Counted from the first letter of the stretch, positions 6,741 through 14,926 are shown. The stretch: DNA of 16,488 nucleotides from Paracoccaceae bacterium (GCA_026982255.1 JALSHL010000176.1:1-16488); one strand, 5' to 3'. Translations and numbers: made by a program. The notes: a model not told the origin generated them from the sequence alone.

Positions 6741-8170
6741 TGGACGGCACGATTATTGTTGCGGACGACGACCGCACCATCCGCACGGTTCTGAGCCAGG
6801 CGCTGACCCGTGCGGGGTGCCGGGTGCGCTCGACCGGCGCGATCTCGACCCTGTGGCGCTGGATCGAGGAGGGCGAGGGCGATGTGGTGGTTACCGATGT
6901 GATGATGCCGGACGGCGATGCGCTCGACATTCTGCCGGCGATCAAAAAGAAACGTCCCGCCCTGCCGGTGATCGTGATGAGCGCGCAGAATACCGTTATG
7001 ACTGCCATTCGCGCGACCGAAACGGGGGCCTATGACTACCTGCCCAAGCCCTTTGACCTGAAGGACCTGCTGGCGACGGTGAACAAGGCGCTAGCACATA
7101 ATGCGGCGCCGGCGCGACCGGTCGACAAGGACGAGGACCTGCCGCTGATCGGGCGCTCGCCGGCAATGCAGGAGGTCTACCGCATCATGGCGCGGCTGAT
7201 GAATGCGGACCTCGGGGTGATGGTGACGGGGGATTCGGGAACCGGCAAGGAACTGGTGGCGCAGGCGCTGCACGATTTCGGCCATCGCAAGCAGGGGCCA
7301 TTCGTGGCCCTCAACATGGCCGCCATCCCGCCGGAAAACATCGAGGCGGAACTGTTCGGGATCGAGGCCGATCCGGCCGGCGGCACCGCCGTCAAGGGCC
7401 GGTTCGAACAGGCGGACCGCGGCACGCTGTTCCTCGACGAGGTCGGCGATATGCCGATGGAGGCGCAAACGCGGCTGTTGCGGGTGTTGCAGGAGGGCGA
7501 GTTTACCCGTGTCGGCGGGCATGAAACCCGCCGCGCCGACGTGCGCATCATCGCCGCCACAAATCAGGATCTGCGGGCACGGATCAACGAAGGCTCGTTC
7601 CGCGAGGATCTGTTCTATCGCCTGAATGTCGTGCCGATCCGCCTGCCGTCCCTGCGCGAGCGGCTGGAGGACATTCCCGATCTGGCCCGCCATTTCCTGC
7701 GCCAGGCCGAAAGCGAGGGCCTGCCGAGCAAGGCGATCTCCAACGAGGCGCTGGAGGTGCTGAAACAGCAGCCCTGGAGCGGCAACGTGCGCGAGTTGCA
7801 GAACCTGATGCGGCGGCTGGCGGTGCTGTGCCCCGACGACGTGATCAGCGACAAGATCGTCACGCAGGAAATCACCATGCGCCCCAGTTCCGCCATGCAG
7901 CCGGTGGAGGCGCGCGGCGAGCGGCTGTCCACCTCGATCGAGAACCACCTGCGGCGCTATTTCGACCTGCACGGCGATGCCCTGCCGCCGCCGGGCCTGT
8001 ATCAGCGGATTTTGCAGGAGGTGGAGTTGCCGCTGATCGCCCTGTCGCTGGCAGCAACACGGGGAAACCAGCTCAAAACCGCCGAATTGCTGGGCATCAA
8101 CCGCAATACACTCAGAAAAAAGATCAAGGAGCTCGACATTCAGGTGACACGGGGCAAGAAGATGATGTAA
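6740..8170 (+). CDS. ntrC: Nitrogen response regulator NtrC lacking the GAFTGA loop
   Basis: This 476-residue activator has a receiver domain, an AAA+ domain and a Fis-type DNA-binding domain. Receiver: D10/D11, phospho-accepting D53 in VTDVMMPDG, S81 and K103. AAA+: Walker A GDSGTGKE (164-171), Walker B GTLFLDE (228-234), FREDLFYRLNV (287-297) with the arginine finger region, and PWSGNVRELQN (345-355). DNA binding: helix-turn-helix about 444-465 (LKTAELLGINRNTLRKKI). Between ELFG (204-207) and GRFEQA (220-225), where enteric NtrC has the sigma-54-contacting GAFTGA, this protein has IEADPAGGTAVK, two residues shorter and with no GAFTGA. R. capsulatus NtrC likewise lacks it and is reported to activate the sigma-70 holoenzyme, so that mode is inferred here. 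A GGAGG lies at 6728-6732, 7 bases before the ATG. It is partnered with NtrB upstream; NtrY follows after 44 bases. Confidence 0.95.
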   Translation: MDGTIIVADDDRTIRTVLSQALTRAGCRVRSTGAISTLWRWIEEGEGDVVVTDVMMPDGDALDILPAIKKKRPALPVIVMSAQNTVMTAIRATETGAYDYLPKPFDLKDLLATVNKALAHNAAPARPVDKDEDLPLIGRSPAMQEVYRIMARLMNADLGVMVTGDSGTGKELVAQALHDFGHRKQGPFVALNMAAIPPENIEAELFGIEADPAGGTAVKGRFEQADRGTLFLDEVGDMPMEAQTRLLRVLQEGEFTRVGGHETRRADVRIIAATNQDLRARINEGSFREDLFYRLNVVPIRLPSLRERLEDIPDLARHFLRQAESEGLPSKAISNEALEVLKQQPWSGNVRELQNLMRRLAVLCPDDVISDKIVTQEITMRPSSAMQPVEARGERLSTSIENHLRRYFDLHGDALPPPGLYQRILQEVELPLIALSLAATRGNQLKTAELLGINRNTLRKKIKELDIQVTRGKKMM

Positions 8171-8214
8171 ACATGTCACATATTGCGGCATAAACAACAG
8201 AATCTGTTTCTATC
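8171..8214 (+). promoter_or_regulatory. ntrC-ntrY spacer with a 13-bp palindrome
   Basis: This 44-base spacer contains AACAGA-A-TCTGTT (8196-8208), a perfect 6+1+6 palindrome ending 6 bases before the TTG assigned to ntrY. It could be an operator, or an RNA hairpin (stem AACAG/CTGTT, loop AAT) that masks ntrY initiation. A tiny reading frame of six residues (ATG 8173 to TAA 8193) precedes it. No good Shine-Dalgarno for ntrY is visible. Confidence 0.35.
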
Positions 8215-10470
8215 TTGCAACAAAGCGCCCTGAGAACGAGTTTTTCCAGACTGGAAGCCCTGCGCACCAATCGCATGATGCGTTCGGCTGTGACCCTGTC
8301 TCTGGTGATCCTCGGGCCGGTTCTGGTAATCGCCACCTTCCTGTTTTTCGGGGCCTTCGACCGGCCAGGCGATCCGCAGCTGTTGCGGATGGTGGTGCTG
8401 GCCGACCTGATTTATGTGCTGATTGTCGCGGCGCTGGTATCGCGGCAGGTGGTGCGGATCATCGCGGCGCGGCGGCGGCGATCGGCGGGATCGAAACTGC
8501 ATTTGCGCCTGACCGGCGTATTTACCATGACCGCGCTGATCCCGACCGTGCTGGTGGCAATATTTGCCGCGGTGACGCTGAATTTCGGGCTGGAGAGCTG
8601 GTTTTCCGACCGGGTGCGGCAAGTGGTGAACAACTCGCTGACCGCCGCGCAGGCTTATGAACGCGAACACCGCGACACGCTGGAGGCGGATGCCAAGGTG
8701 CTGCAACGCTATCTGGACGCCCAGAAACGCCGCGTGCCGTTGCTGGGCGATTCCGAATTGCGGCAATATCTGAACCGCGGACAATTGCAGATGCAGCGCA
8801 CCCTTTCCGAGGCCTTTGTGATCGACACCGCCGGCGATATCGTGGTGCGCGGCGAGCGGTCCTATCTGTTCGATTTCGAAAAACCCTCACCCGCGGATAT
8901 CCGCCGCGCGCTGGCAGGCAATGTCGTGATCATCCAGGACTGGGGCAACAACGAGTTCCGGGCGCTGGTGCCGCTGGAGGCCTATCCCGACCGGCTGCTC
9001 TATGTCACACGGCCGGTGGACGGGAATATCCTGTCGCTGCTGGATGACACCAAGGAAACCGTCGCGCTCTATAACCAGCTGGAGAGCGAGCGCGGCAAGC
9101 TGCTGTTCGAATTCGCGCTGATCTATCTGGGGTTCGCGCTGATCGTTATACTGGCAGCGGTATGGTTCGGCATGTGGTTCGCCGAGCGGCTTTCGCGTCC
9201 CGTCGGGCGGCTGGCCGGTGCGGCGGAGCGGGTCGGGAGGGGGGATCTCGACGTGCGGGTGATCGAGGAGAAAGGCGACGACGAGATTGCCATCCTCGGG
9301 CGGACCTTCAACAATATGATCGCGCAGGTACGCGGGCAGCGCAATGCGTTGCTGGAGGTGCATGCCGAAACGGAAAAACGCCGGCGGCTGTTCGATTCCG
9401 TGCTGTCGGGGGTGACGGCCGGGGTGATCGGGCTGGATGCGGCAGGCAATGTCGAATTCCTGAACGCCGCGGCCGCGAAACTGCTGGGGCTGGACGCGGA
9501 AACGGATCTCGGGCGCGCGCTGGCGGACACCGTTCCGGAATTCGCGCCGTTGCTGGAGCGCCTCGGGCGCCGCGGGCGGACGGTCGAGCAGGGGGAAATC
9601 GCGCTTGTGCGTGGCGGAAAACAGGAAAACCTGCTGGTCAGGATCGCCGCACGCCGTACGCAGGAGGGCAGGGTCGAGGGCTATGTGATTGCCTTTGACG
9701 ATGTGACCGATCTGGTTTCGGCGCAGCGCATGGCAGCCTGGGGCGACGTGGCGCGCCGGATCGCGCACGAAATCAAGAACCCGCTGACGCCGATCCAGTT
9801 GTCGGCCGACCGGCTGCGGCGCAAGTTCGGACCGATGGTCGGCGAGGAACGCGAAACGCTGGAGCAATATGCCGATGTGATTATCCGACAGACCGGGGAT
9901 TTGCGCCGCATTGTCGATGAATTCGCCAAGTTCGCCCGCATGCCGGCCCCCGAGAAACGCGCGGTCGATCTGCGCGACATCCTGCGCGATACGGTATTGT
10001 TGCAGAACGAGGCGGATCCGGACATCACCGTGACCCTGCAGGCACCGGAGGAACCGGTGATGGCCAGCCTTGATCCCGCCTTGATGGGGCAGGCCTTTAC
10101 CAACCTGATCAAGAACGCGCGCGAAGCCGTTGCCGAAAAACGGAAAACATCGGATACAAAAGGCGAGGTGCGTGTGCTGGTCGAACCTGACGGTCGCAAT
10201 GTTGTAATCCGTATTCAGGACAACGGCATCGGCCTGCCAGCCAATCGCGCGCGGCTGTTCGAGCCTTATGTGACCCACCGCGACAGTGGCACGGGGCTGG
10301 GGCTGTCGATTGTAAAAAAGATCATCGAGGAACACGAAGGGTATCTGGAGTTGCGCGATGCGCCCTCGTTCGGCGACGGGGAAACCGGCGGAGCCGAGGC
10401 CGTGGTTACGCTGCCGCTGATACAGAATAACGAGCAAGAACAAGGGACCCCCGCAGGGGATGGAGAATAA
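8215..10470 (+). CDS. ntrY: Membrane-bound sensor histidine kinase NtrY
   Basis: This 751-residue inner-membrane kinase is the partner of NtrX in nitrogen, and in some alphaproteobacteria oxygen/redox, signalling. Three hydrophobic segments (about 24-47, 58-82, 98-123) are followed by a periplasmic region (about 124-295). A fourth segment (296-323), a HAMP linker with RLSRPVGRLAGAAERV (325-340) and a PAS domain (about 390-500) come next. The kinase core carries H518 in IAHEIKNPLTPIQLSADR, the N-box LIKNAREAV (631-639), IQDNGIGLP (667-675) and SGTGLGLSIV (691-700). The start is uncertain. TTG at 8215 is the first usable start after an in-frame stop at 8191. An ATG pair at 8275/8278 (731 or 730 residues) would keep all four membrane segments. 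Neither has a good ribosome site. The TAA overlaps the ntrX ATG by one base. Confidence 0.93.
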   Translation: MQQSALRTSFSRLEALRTNRMMRSAVTLSLVILGPVLVIATFLFFGAFDRPGDPQLLRMVVLADLIYVLIVAALVSRQVVRIIAARRRRSAGSKLHLRLTGVFTMTALIPTVLVAIFAAVTLNFGLESWFSDRVRQVVNNSLTAAQAYEREHRDTLEADAKVLQRYLDAQKRRVPLLGDSELRQYLNRGQLQMQRTLSEAFVIDTAGDIVVRGERSYLFDFEKPSPADIRRALAGNVVIIQDWGNNEFRALVPLEAYPDRLLYVTRPVDGNILSLLDDTKETVALYNQLESERGKLLFEFALIYLGFALIVILAAVWFGMWFAERLSRPVGRLAGAAERVGRGDLDVRVIEEKGDDEIAILGRTFNNMIAQVRGQRNALLEVHAETEKRRRLFDSVLSGVTAGVIGLDAAGNVEFLNAAAAKLLGLDAETDLGRALADTVPEFAPLLERLGRRGRTVEQGEIALVRGGKQENLLVRIAARRTQEGRVEGYVIAFDDVTDLVSAQRMAAWGDVARRIAHEIKNPLTPIQLSADRLRRKFGPMVGEERETLEQYADVIIRQTGDLRRIVDEFAKFARMPAPEKRAVDLRDILRDTVLLQNEADPDITVTLQAPEEPVMASLDPALMGQAFTNLIKNAREAVAEKRKTSDTKGEVRVLVEPDGRNVVIRIQDNGIGLPANRARLFEPYVTHRDSGTGLGLSIVKKIIEEHEGYLELRDAPSFGDGETGGAEAVVTLPLIQNNEQEQGTPAGDGE

Positions 10471-11849
10471 TGGGTGATATACTGGTTGTAGACGACGAAA
10501 GGGACATTCGCGAACTGATCGGGGATATCCTGCGCGACGAAGGGCATTCGGTGCGGCTGGCCGGGGATTCCGATTCCGCCTTTGCCGCGATCAACGACTC
10601 GCCGCCCGATCTGGTGATCCTCGATATCTGGCTCAAGGAGAGCAAGCTGGACGGGATCGACATCCTGAAATCCGTGCGTCGCGACAATCCCGATATTCCG
10701 GTAGTGATTATTTCCGGTCACGGCAATATCGAGATCGCTGTGGCAGCGGTGAAGCAGGGGGCCTATGACTTTATCGAGAAACCGTTCAATATCGACCAGT
10801 TGATCGTGGTGATCGGGCGGGCGCTGGAGGCCTCGAAACTGCGGCGGGAGAATGCGGCGCTGCGAAAACAGGAGTCGCAAAACGCGGTGATGGTCGGGGA
10901 AAGTCCCGCCTTCAAGGCGCTGAAAAGCCAGCTGGAAAAGGTGGCCGGCGCCAACAGCCGGATCATGCTGACCGGTGCCGCCGGTGTCGGCAAGGATGTG
11001 GCCGCGCGGTTTATCCACGCCAACGGTCCGCGGGCGAACGGGCCGTTTGTCACCGTAAATTCCGCCTCGATAGAGCCGGAACGTATGGAGGAGGTGCTGT
11101 TCGGGCGGGAATCGCCGGAACGCGGGCACGAGCCGGGGCTGTTCGAACGGGCGCACAACGGCATTCTGTTTTTCGACGAAGTGGCCGACATGCCCTATGG
11201 CACCCAGTCCAAAATCCTGCGGGTGCTGGTGGACCAGAGCTTTACCCGTGTTGGCGGGCAGGATGTGGTGCGGGTGGATGTGCGCGTGATTTCCGCCACC
11301 AACCGCGATCTGCGGCGGGAGATCAGCAAGGGGAATTTCCGCGAAGAACTGTTCCATCGTCTGAACGTGGTGCCGATCGAGGTGCCGGATCTGGAGGCAC
11401 GGCGCACGGATATTCCGCTTTTGTGCGAACATTTCGTCAAGGAACTGAACGCCACGCAGGGTTTGCCGCTGCGCGAGATGTCCGAAGGGGTGCTGGCCCA
11501 GATGCAGATCATGGACTGGCCCGGCAATATCCGGCAATTGCGTAATACGGTCGAGCGGATGCTGATCCTCGGCCCCGACAGCGGGCCGGTGGAGGCAAGC
11601 GAGTTGCCCGGCAGCGTCGAGAGCGAGGCGCGCTATTCCATCGGTGCAAGTTTTGCCACCATGCCGCTGCGCGAGGCGCGCGAGATGTTCGAGCGGGAAT
11701 ACCTGATCTCGCAAATCAACCGGTTTTCGGGCAATATTTCCCGCACCGCGAATTTCGTCGGCATGGAACGTTCGGCGCTGCATCGCAAGCTCAAGTCCCT
11801 CGATATTGTCACCGGACAGAAGGGTGGTGCGAGGAAGGCCGGCGATTGA
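10470..11849 (+). CDS. ntrX: Response regulator NtrX lacking the GAFTGA loop
   Basis: This 459-residue regulator pairs with NtrY. The receiver domain has D8/D9 in VVDDE, phospho-accepting D52 (ILDIW), S82 region ISGHG and K104. The AAA+ domain has Walker A GAAGVGKD (169-176), Walker B GILFFDE (231-237), FREELFHRLNV (290-300) and DWPGNIRQLRN (349-359). The C-terminal Fis-type helix-turn-helix spans about 420-443 (GNISRTANFVGMERSALHRK). In place of GAFTGA, the segment between LFG (210-212) and GLFERAH (223-229) is RESPERGHEP, so contact with sigma-54 is not expected. NtrX proteins of alphaproteobacteria commonly lack the motif. An AGGGGA at 10455-10460 lies 9 bases before the ATG, which overlaps the ntrY stop. 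Its own TGA overlaps a possible trkA promoter. Confidence 0.95.
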   Translation: MGDILVVDDERDIRELIGDILRDEGHSVRLAGDSDSAFAAINDSPPDLVILDIWLKESKLDGIDILKSVRRDNPDIPVVIISGHGNIEIAVAAVKQGAYDFIEKPFNIDQLIVVIGRALEASKLRRENAALRKQESQNAVMVGESPAFKALKSQLEKVAGANSRIMLTGAAGVGKDVAARFIHANGPRANGPFVTVNSASIEPERMEEVLFGRESPERGHEPGLFERAHNGILFFDEVADMPYGTQSKILRVLVDQSFTRVGGQDVVRVDVRVISATNRDLRREISKGNFREELFHRLNVVPIEVPDLEARRTDIPLLCEHFVKELNATQGLPLREMSEGVLAQMQIMDWPGNIRQLRNTVERMLILGPDSGPVEASELPGSVESEARYSIGASFATMPLREAREMFEREYLISQINRFSGNISRTANFVGMERSALHRKLKSLDIVTGQKGGARKAGD

Positions 11850-11875
11850 CGCCCGCGGCGGAATAGGCGCATAAC
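11846..11875 (+). promoter_or_regulatory. Candidate sigma-70 promoter for trkA-trkH
   Basis: TTGACG (11846-11851, 5/6 match) and CATAAC (11870-11875, 4/6 match) are separated by 18 bases. The -35 overlaps the ntrX TGA. Transcription would begin near 11882, leaving a leader of about 28 bases containing the AGGA ribosome site (11899-11902). This suggests trkAH can be expressed apart from the ntr genes, besides read-through. Confidence 0.45.
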
Positions 11876-11909
11876 AACGCGGTAGAAACCGCTCGGACAG
11901 GAATTCGCG

Positions 11910-13286
11910 ATGAAGATCATCATTTGTGGGGCAGGGCAGGTCGGCTGGCAGCTGGCGCGCTACCTTTCGACCGAGAACAACAGCGTCACCGTGGTAGACA
12001 ACAATGCCGCGCTGGTGCGCCGGATTACCGACGCGATGGACGTGAGCGGCGTGGCGGGGTTTGCCTCGCACCCCGATGTGCTTGAACGCGCCGGTGCCCG
12101 CGACGCGGACATGATTATCGCCGCGACCTTTTCGGACGAGGTGAACATGGTCACCTGTCAGGTGGCCCATTCGGTGTTCGAGGTGCCGCGCAAGATCGCG
12201 CGCCTGCGGGCGCAGGCCTATCTCGACCCGGAGTATTCCGACCTTTACCGGCGCGAACATCTGCCGATCGACGTGATTATCTCGCCGGAACGCGAGGTTG
12301 CGCAGGCGGCCTTGCGGCGGCTTGCGGCACCGGCGTCCTTCGATACCGAAAGCTTCATCGACGACAGGGTGCAACTGGTCGGGCTGAGCCTTGGCAAGGA
12401 TTGTGCGGTGCTGAACACGCCGTTGCGCCAGCTGTCGGAGCTGTTTTCAACCCTGCGCGCCGTGGTCGTCGGCGTGCGGCGCAAAGGCAAGCTGTTCGTG
12501 CCCCATCCCAACGACCAGTTGTTCCCGGGCGACCAGACCTATCTGCTGGTCGCGACGGAGGACGTGCCCCGCACCTACGAGATTTTCGGCAAATCGAACC
12601 CGAACACCGGCCGCGCCATCATTATCGGCGGAGGCAATGTCGGGCTGTTCGTGGCCGAGGCACTGGAAACCGGCACCCGCCGCGTGCGCGCCAAGGTGAT
12701 CGAGGTGGACCGGAAGCGGGCCGAGGTGGTCGCCGACGCGCTGGAGCGCACGATTGTGCTGAACGGCGACGGGCTGGACATGGCTCTGCTGGAAGAGGCG
12801 AATATCGACAAGGCCGACGCGGTGCTGGCGGTGACCGATGACGACAAGACCAACCTTCTGACCTGTGCCCGCGCCAAGGCGGCAGGTGCCCCGCTGACCA
12901 TTTCGCTGGTCAACGACCCCAGTCTGACCACCCTGCTGGAGCCGCTGGGTATCGACGCGTTCATCAACCCGCGCGCCACCACGGTTTCGTCGATCCTGCG
13001 CCATATACGGCACGGCTCGGTCCACAAGGTCTATTCCATCGGTGACGCCGAGGCCGAGGTGATCGAGGCGCAGGTCATGGGAACCTCGCCCATTGCCGGC
13101 AAGCTGATCCGCGATATCGACTGGCCCGAGGGGGCGATGGTCGGCACGCTGAAGAAACGCGGCGAAATTCTGGCGCCCAGGGGGGACACGAGAATCGAGG
13201 AGGGCGACGTGCTGACCGTTTTTGCCCTGTCGATCGACGTGCCGGTAATCGAGCAGCTGTTCCAGGTCAGCATCGATTTCTTCTGA
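11910..13286 (+). CDS. trkA: Trk potassium uptake regulatory subunit TrkA
   Basis: This 458-residue cytoplasmic peripheral protein gates the TrkH K+ channel through NAD(H) or nucleotide binding. It has the classic duplicated design: RCK-N (GAGQVG at 7-12, with the ribose-binding acid D30 in VVDNN), RCK-C (about 145-220), a second RCK-N (GGGNVG at 240-245, VIEVD at 263-267) and a second RCK-C (about 373-455). The conserved ATFSDEVNM (72-80) and TDDDKTNLL (309-317) are dinucleotide-fold motifs of the family. Length matches two-repeat TrkA (about 458). The ATG at 11910 has AGGA 7 bases upstream and starts at the first strand of the Rossmann fold, as in E. coli. The TGA overlaps the trkH ATG (TGATG), so the two subunits are translationally coupled. 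Confidence 0.95.
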   Translation: MKIIICGAGQVGWQLARYLSTENNSVTVVDNNAALVRRITDAMDVSGVAGFASHPDVLERAGARDADMIIAATFSDEVNMVTCQVAHSVFEVPRKIARLRAQAYLDPEYSDLYRREHLPIDVIISPEREVAQAALRRLAAPASFDTESFIDDRVQLVGLSLGKDCAVLNTPLRQLSELFSTLRAVVVGVRRKGKLFVPHPNDQLFPGDQTYLLVATEDVPRTYEIFGKSNPNTGRAIIIGGGNVGLFVAEALETGTRRVRAKVIEVDRKRAEVVADALERTIVLNGDGLDMALLEEANIDKADAVLAVTDDDKTNLLTCARAKAAGAPLTISLVNDPSLTTLLEPLGIDAFINPRATTVSSILRHIRHGSVHKVYSIGDAEAEVIEAQVMGTSPIAGKLIRDIDWPEGAMVGTLKKRGEILAPRGDTRIEEGDVLTVFALSIDVPVIEQLFQVSIDFF

Positions 13287-14794
13287 TGCGGGCACACCTT
13301 CGACAGTATCCGCAATTTGCACTGCTCATGATGATCGGCGCGCTGGCGATGCTGGTGCCGGCCGGTTATGCGCTGAAGATCGGGGACGGGGGCACGGCGC
13401 TGGTCTTCGCCGGATCCATGGCGCTGGTGCTGGCGCTGGCGTTTATTCTGGGGCTGTCTCTGATGAATCGCAGCCCCCGTATCAGCGCCCGTGCCCATCT
13501 TGTAACCATCCTGCTGGTCTATGCCATCCTGCCGTTGTTTCTGGCCTTGCCGGTCATATCGCTGGTGCCGTCCTTCGGGCCGTTGCGCGGCTATTTCGAA
13601 ATGCTGTCAAGCCTGACCACCACCGGGGCCAGCCTGATCGACGACCCCTACAGCGTCGTGCCTGCCATCCATCTGTGGCGCGGGCTTGTATCGTGGATGG
13701 GCGGGCTGTTCATTCTGGTGATCGCCTTTTCGATCATGGAACCGATGAATATCGGCGGTTTCGAGATACGCTCGCCGGTGGCGGGCGCGGGGGTAGGGGC
13801 GGATTCCAGCGGCAATGCGGATTCGGCCGAACGTATCCTGCGCACGGTCGGTTCCATCGGGCCGGTATACGCAGGTGCCACCTTTGTCTTGATGATGGCG
13901 CTGATCCTGTCCGGCGACCGCGCCTTTGTCGCCGCCATTCATGCCATGTCGATCATGTCCACCAGCGGCATTTCCCCCGTCGGCGGACTGGAGGGCAGCA
14001 CATCCGGCCGGTGGGGCGAAGTCTTTATGATGCTGTTCCTGATGTTCGCGGTCAGCCACCGCATGTTCCTGAGCATCGCCAACTGGCGCAACTTTGCCTG
14101 GCTGCGCCACGACGCCGAGGTCCGCATCATGCTCATCGCCATCGGCAGCGTGTCGATACTGCTGTTCCTGCGCCACTGGCTTGCGGCCTTCGACGTGCGG
14201 ACGCAGGAGGATTCGCTGGCCGCCATACGCGCGCTCTGGGGCAGCCTGTTTACCGTGCTCTCGTTCCTGACCACCACCGGATTCGAAAGCGCCGACTGGC
14301 AGACAGCGCGCAACTGGTCCGGTATGGGCACGCCCGGCATCGTGTTGCTGGCCGTGGCCGTAGCCGGTGGCGGTATCGCGACCACGGCGGGCGGGGTGAA
14401 GCTGTTGCGGCTGTATGCGCTCTACAAGCACGGGCTGCGCGAGATGGAACGTCTGGTGCATCCGTCCAGCGTGGGCGGAGCGGGCATGGCCGCACGGCGG
14501 TTCCGCAGGGAAGGAGGGCTGATCGCCTGGATATTCCTGATGCTGTTTTCCATCGGAATCGCGCTGGTGATGCTGGCACTGGCCCTGGAAAACATCCCGT
14601 TCGAGGACAGTGCCGGACTGGCCATTGCCGCACTGACCAACACCGGCCCCGCGGCGGCAATGCTGGATCCGGCGCTGCAATTCTCCAACCTCGATTCACT
14701 GGGGCTGAGCGTGCTCAGCATTGCCATGATTTTCGGGCGGGTGGAGGTTCTGGTGCTGATCGCGTTGTTCAACCCGAGTTATTGGCGCCGGTAG
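13286..14794 (+). CDS. trkH: Trk potassium uptake channel subunit TrkH
   Basis: This 502-residue inner-membrane protein is the K+-conducting pore of the Trk system. The four pore-loop repeats of the TrkH/KtrB/HKT superfamily are visible through their selectivity-filter segments: TTTGAS (111-116), STSGIS (225-230), TTTGFE (329-334) and TNTGPA (451-456), each with the key glycine. The conserved intramembrane loop of repeat 3 is GGGIATTAGGVKLLR (361-375), close to the family GG..(S/T)TAGG(I/V)K pattern. About twelve hydrophobic segments plus the pore helices can be traced. The C-terminus RVEVLVLIALFNPSYWRR is typical. The ATG at 13286-13288 overlaps the trkA stop and has no separate ribosome site, so coupling is likely. 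An imperfect hairpin 39 bases after the stop may end the transcript. Confidence 0.95.
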   Translation: MRAHLRQYPQFALLMMIGALAMLVPAGYALKIGDGGTALVFAGSMALVLALAFILGLSLMNRSPRISARAHLVTILLVYAILPLFLALPVISLVPSFGPLRGYFEMLSSLTTTGASLIDDPYSVVPAIHLWRGLVSWMGGLFILVIAFSIMEPMNIGGFEIRSPVAGAGVGADSSGNADSAERILRTVGSIGPVYAGATFVLMMALILSGDRAFVAAIHAMSIMSTSGISPVGGLEGSTSGRWGEVFMMLFLMFAVSHRMFLSIANWRNFAWLRHDAEVRIMLIAIGSVSILLFLRHWLAAFDVRTQEDSLAAIRALWGSLFTVLSFLTTTGFESADWQTARNWSGMGTPGIVLLAVAVAGGGIATTAGGVKLLRLYALYKHGLREMERLVHPSSVGGAGMAARRFRREGGLIAWIFLMLFSIGIALVMLALALENIPFEDSAGLAIAALTNTGPAAAMLDPALQFSNLDSLGLSVLSIAMIFGRVEVLVLIALFNPSYWRR

Positions 14795-14832
14795 GGCCGA
14801 TTTTGTGCAATCGCGAAGAAATTCGTGTCTAA

Positions 14833-14859
14833 GGGGTGGAAAAAGCGTTCCGCAACCCC
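14833..14859 (+). terminator. Imperfect stem-loop after trkH, possible terminator or hfq leader element
   Basis: GGGGT-GGAA (14833-14841) can pair with TTCC (14848-14851) and ACCCC (14855-14859), with a 6-base loop and a 3-base bulge. The following sequence, CATTATCCTGTTT, is only moderately U-rich. It could end the trkH transcript, or take part in an alternative fold with the downstream CGGAACG. Confidence 0.35.
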
Positions 14860-14869
14860 CATTATCCTG

Positions 14870-14926
14870 TTTAATAACAACAAGAGCCCCCGGAACGGGC
14901 GTTCGCAATCCAAAGGCTGAGAAATA
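14870..14926 (+). promoter_or_regulatory. hfq leader with candidate -10 and structured segment
   Basis: TTTAAT (14870-14875) is a 5/6 match to a -10, but no good -35 is found 16-18 bases before it. The leader then has GAAC-GGGC-GTTC (14893-14904), a small hairpin, and an AAAGG ribosome site (14912-14916), 10 bases from the hfq ATG. Hfq is known to control its own translation in other bacteria, so structure here may matter, but this is inference. Confidence 0.35.

Noticed and set aside
8173..8193. Six-residue reading frame between ntrC and ntrY
   Set aside because: Too short to support as a gene and no convincing ribosome site; kept only as a possible coupling device.
10266..12374. 702-residue open frame on the minus strand opposite ntrX and trkA
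   Set aside because: It lies antisense to well-conserved genes and its product is rich in H, R, P and Q without recognisable domains, a usual by-product of GC-rich codon bias.
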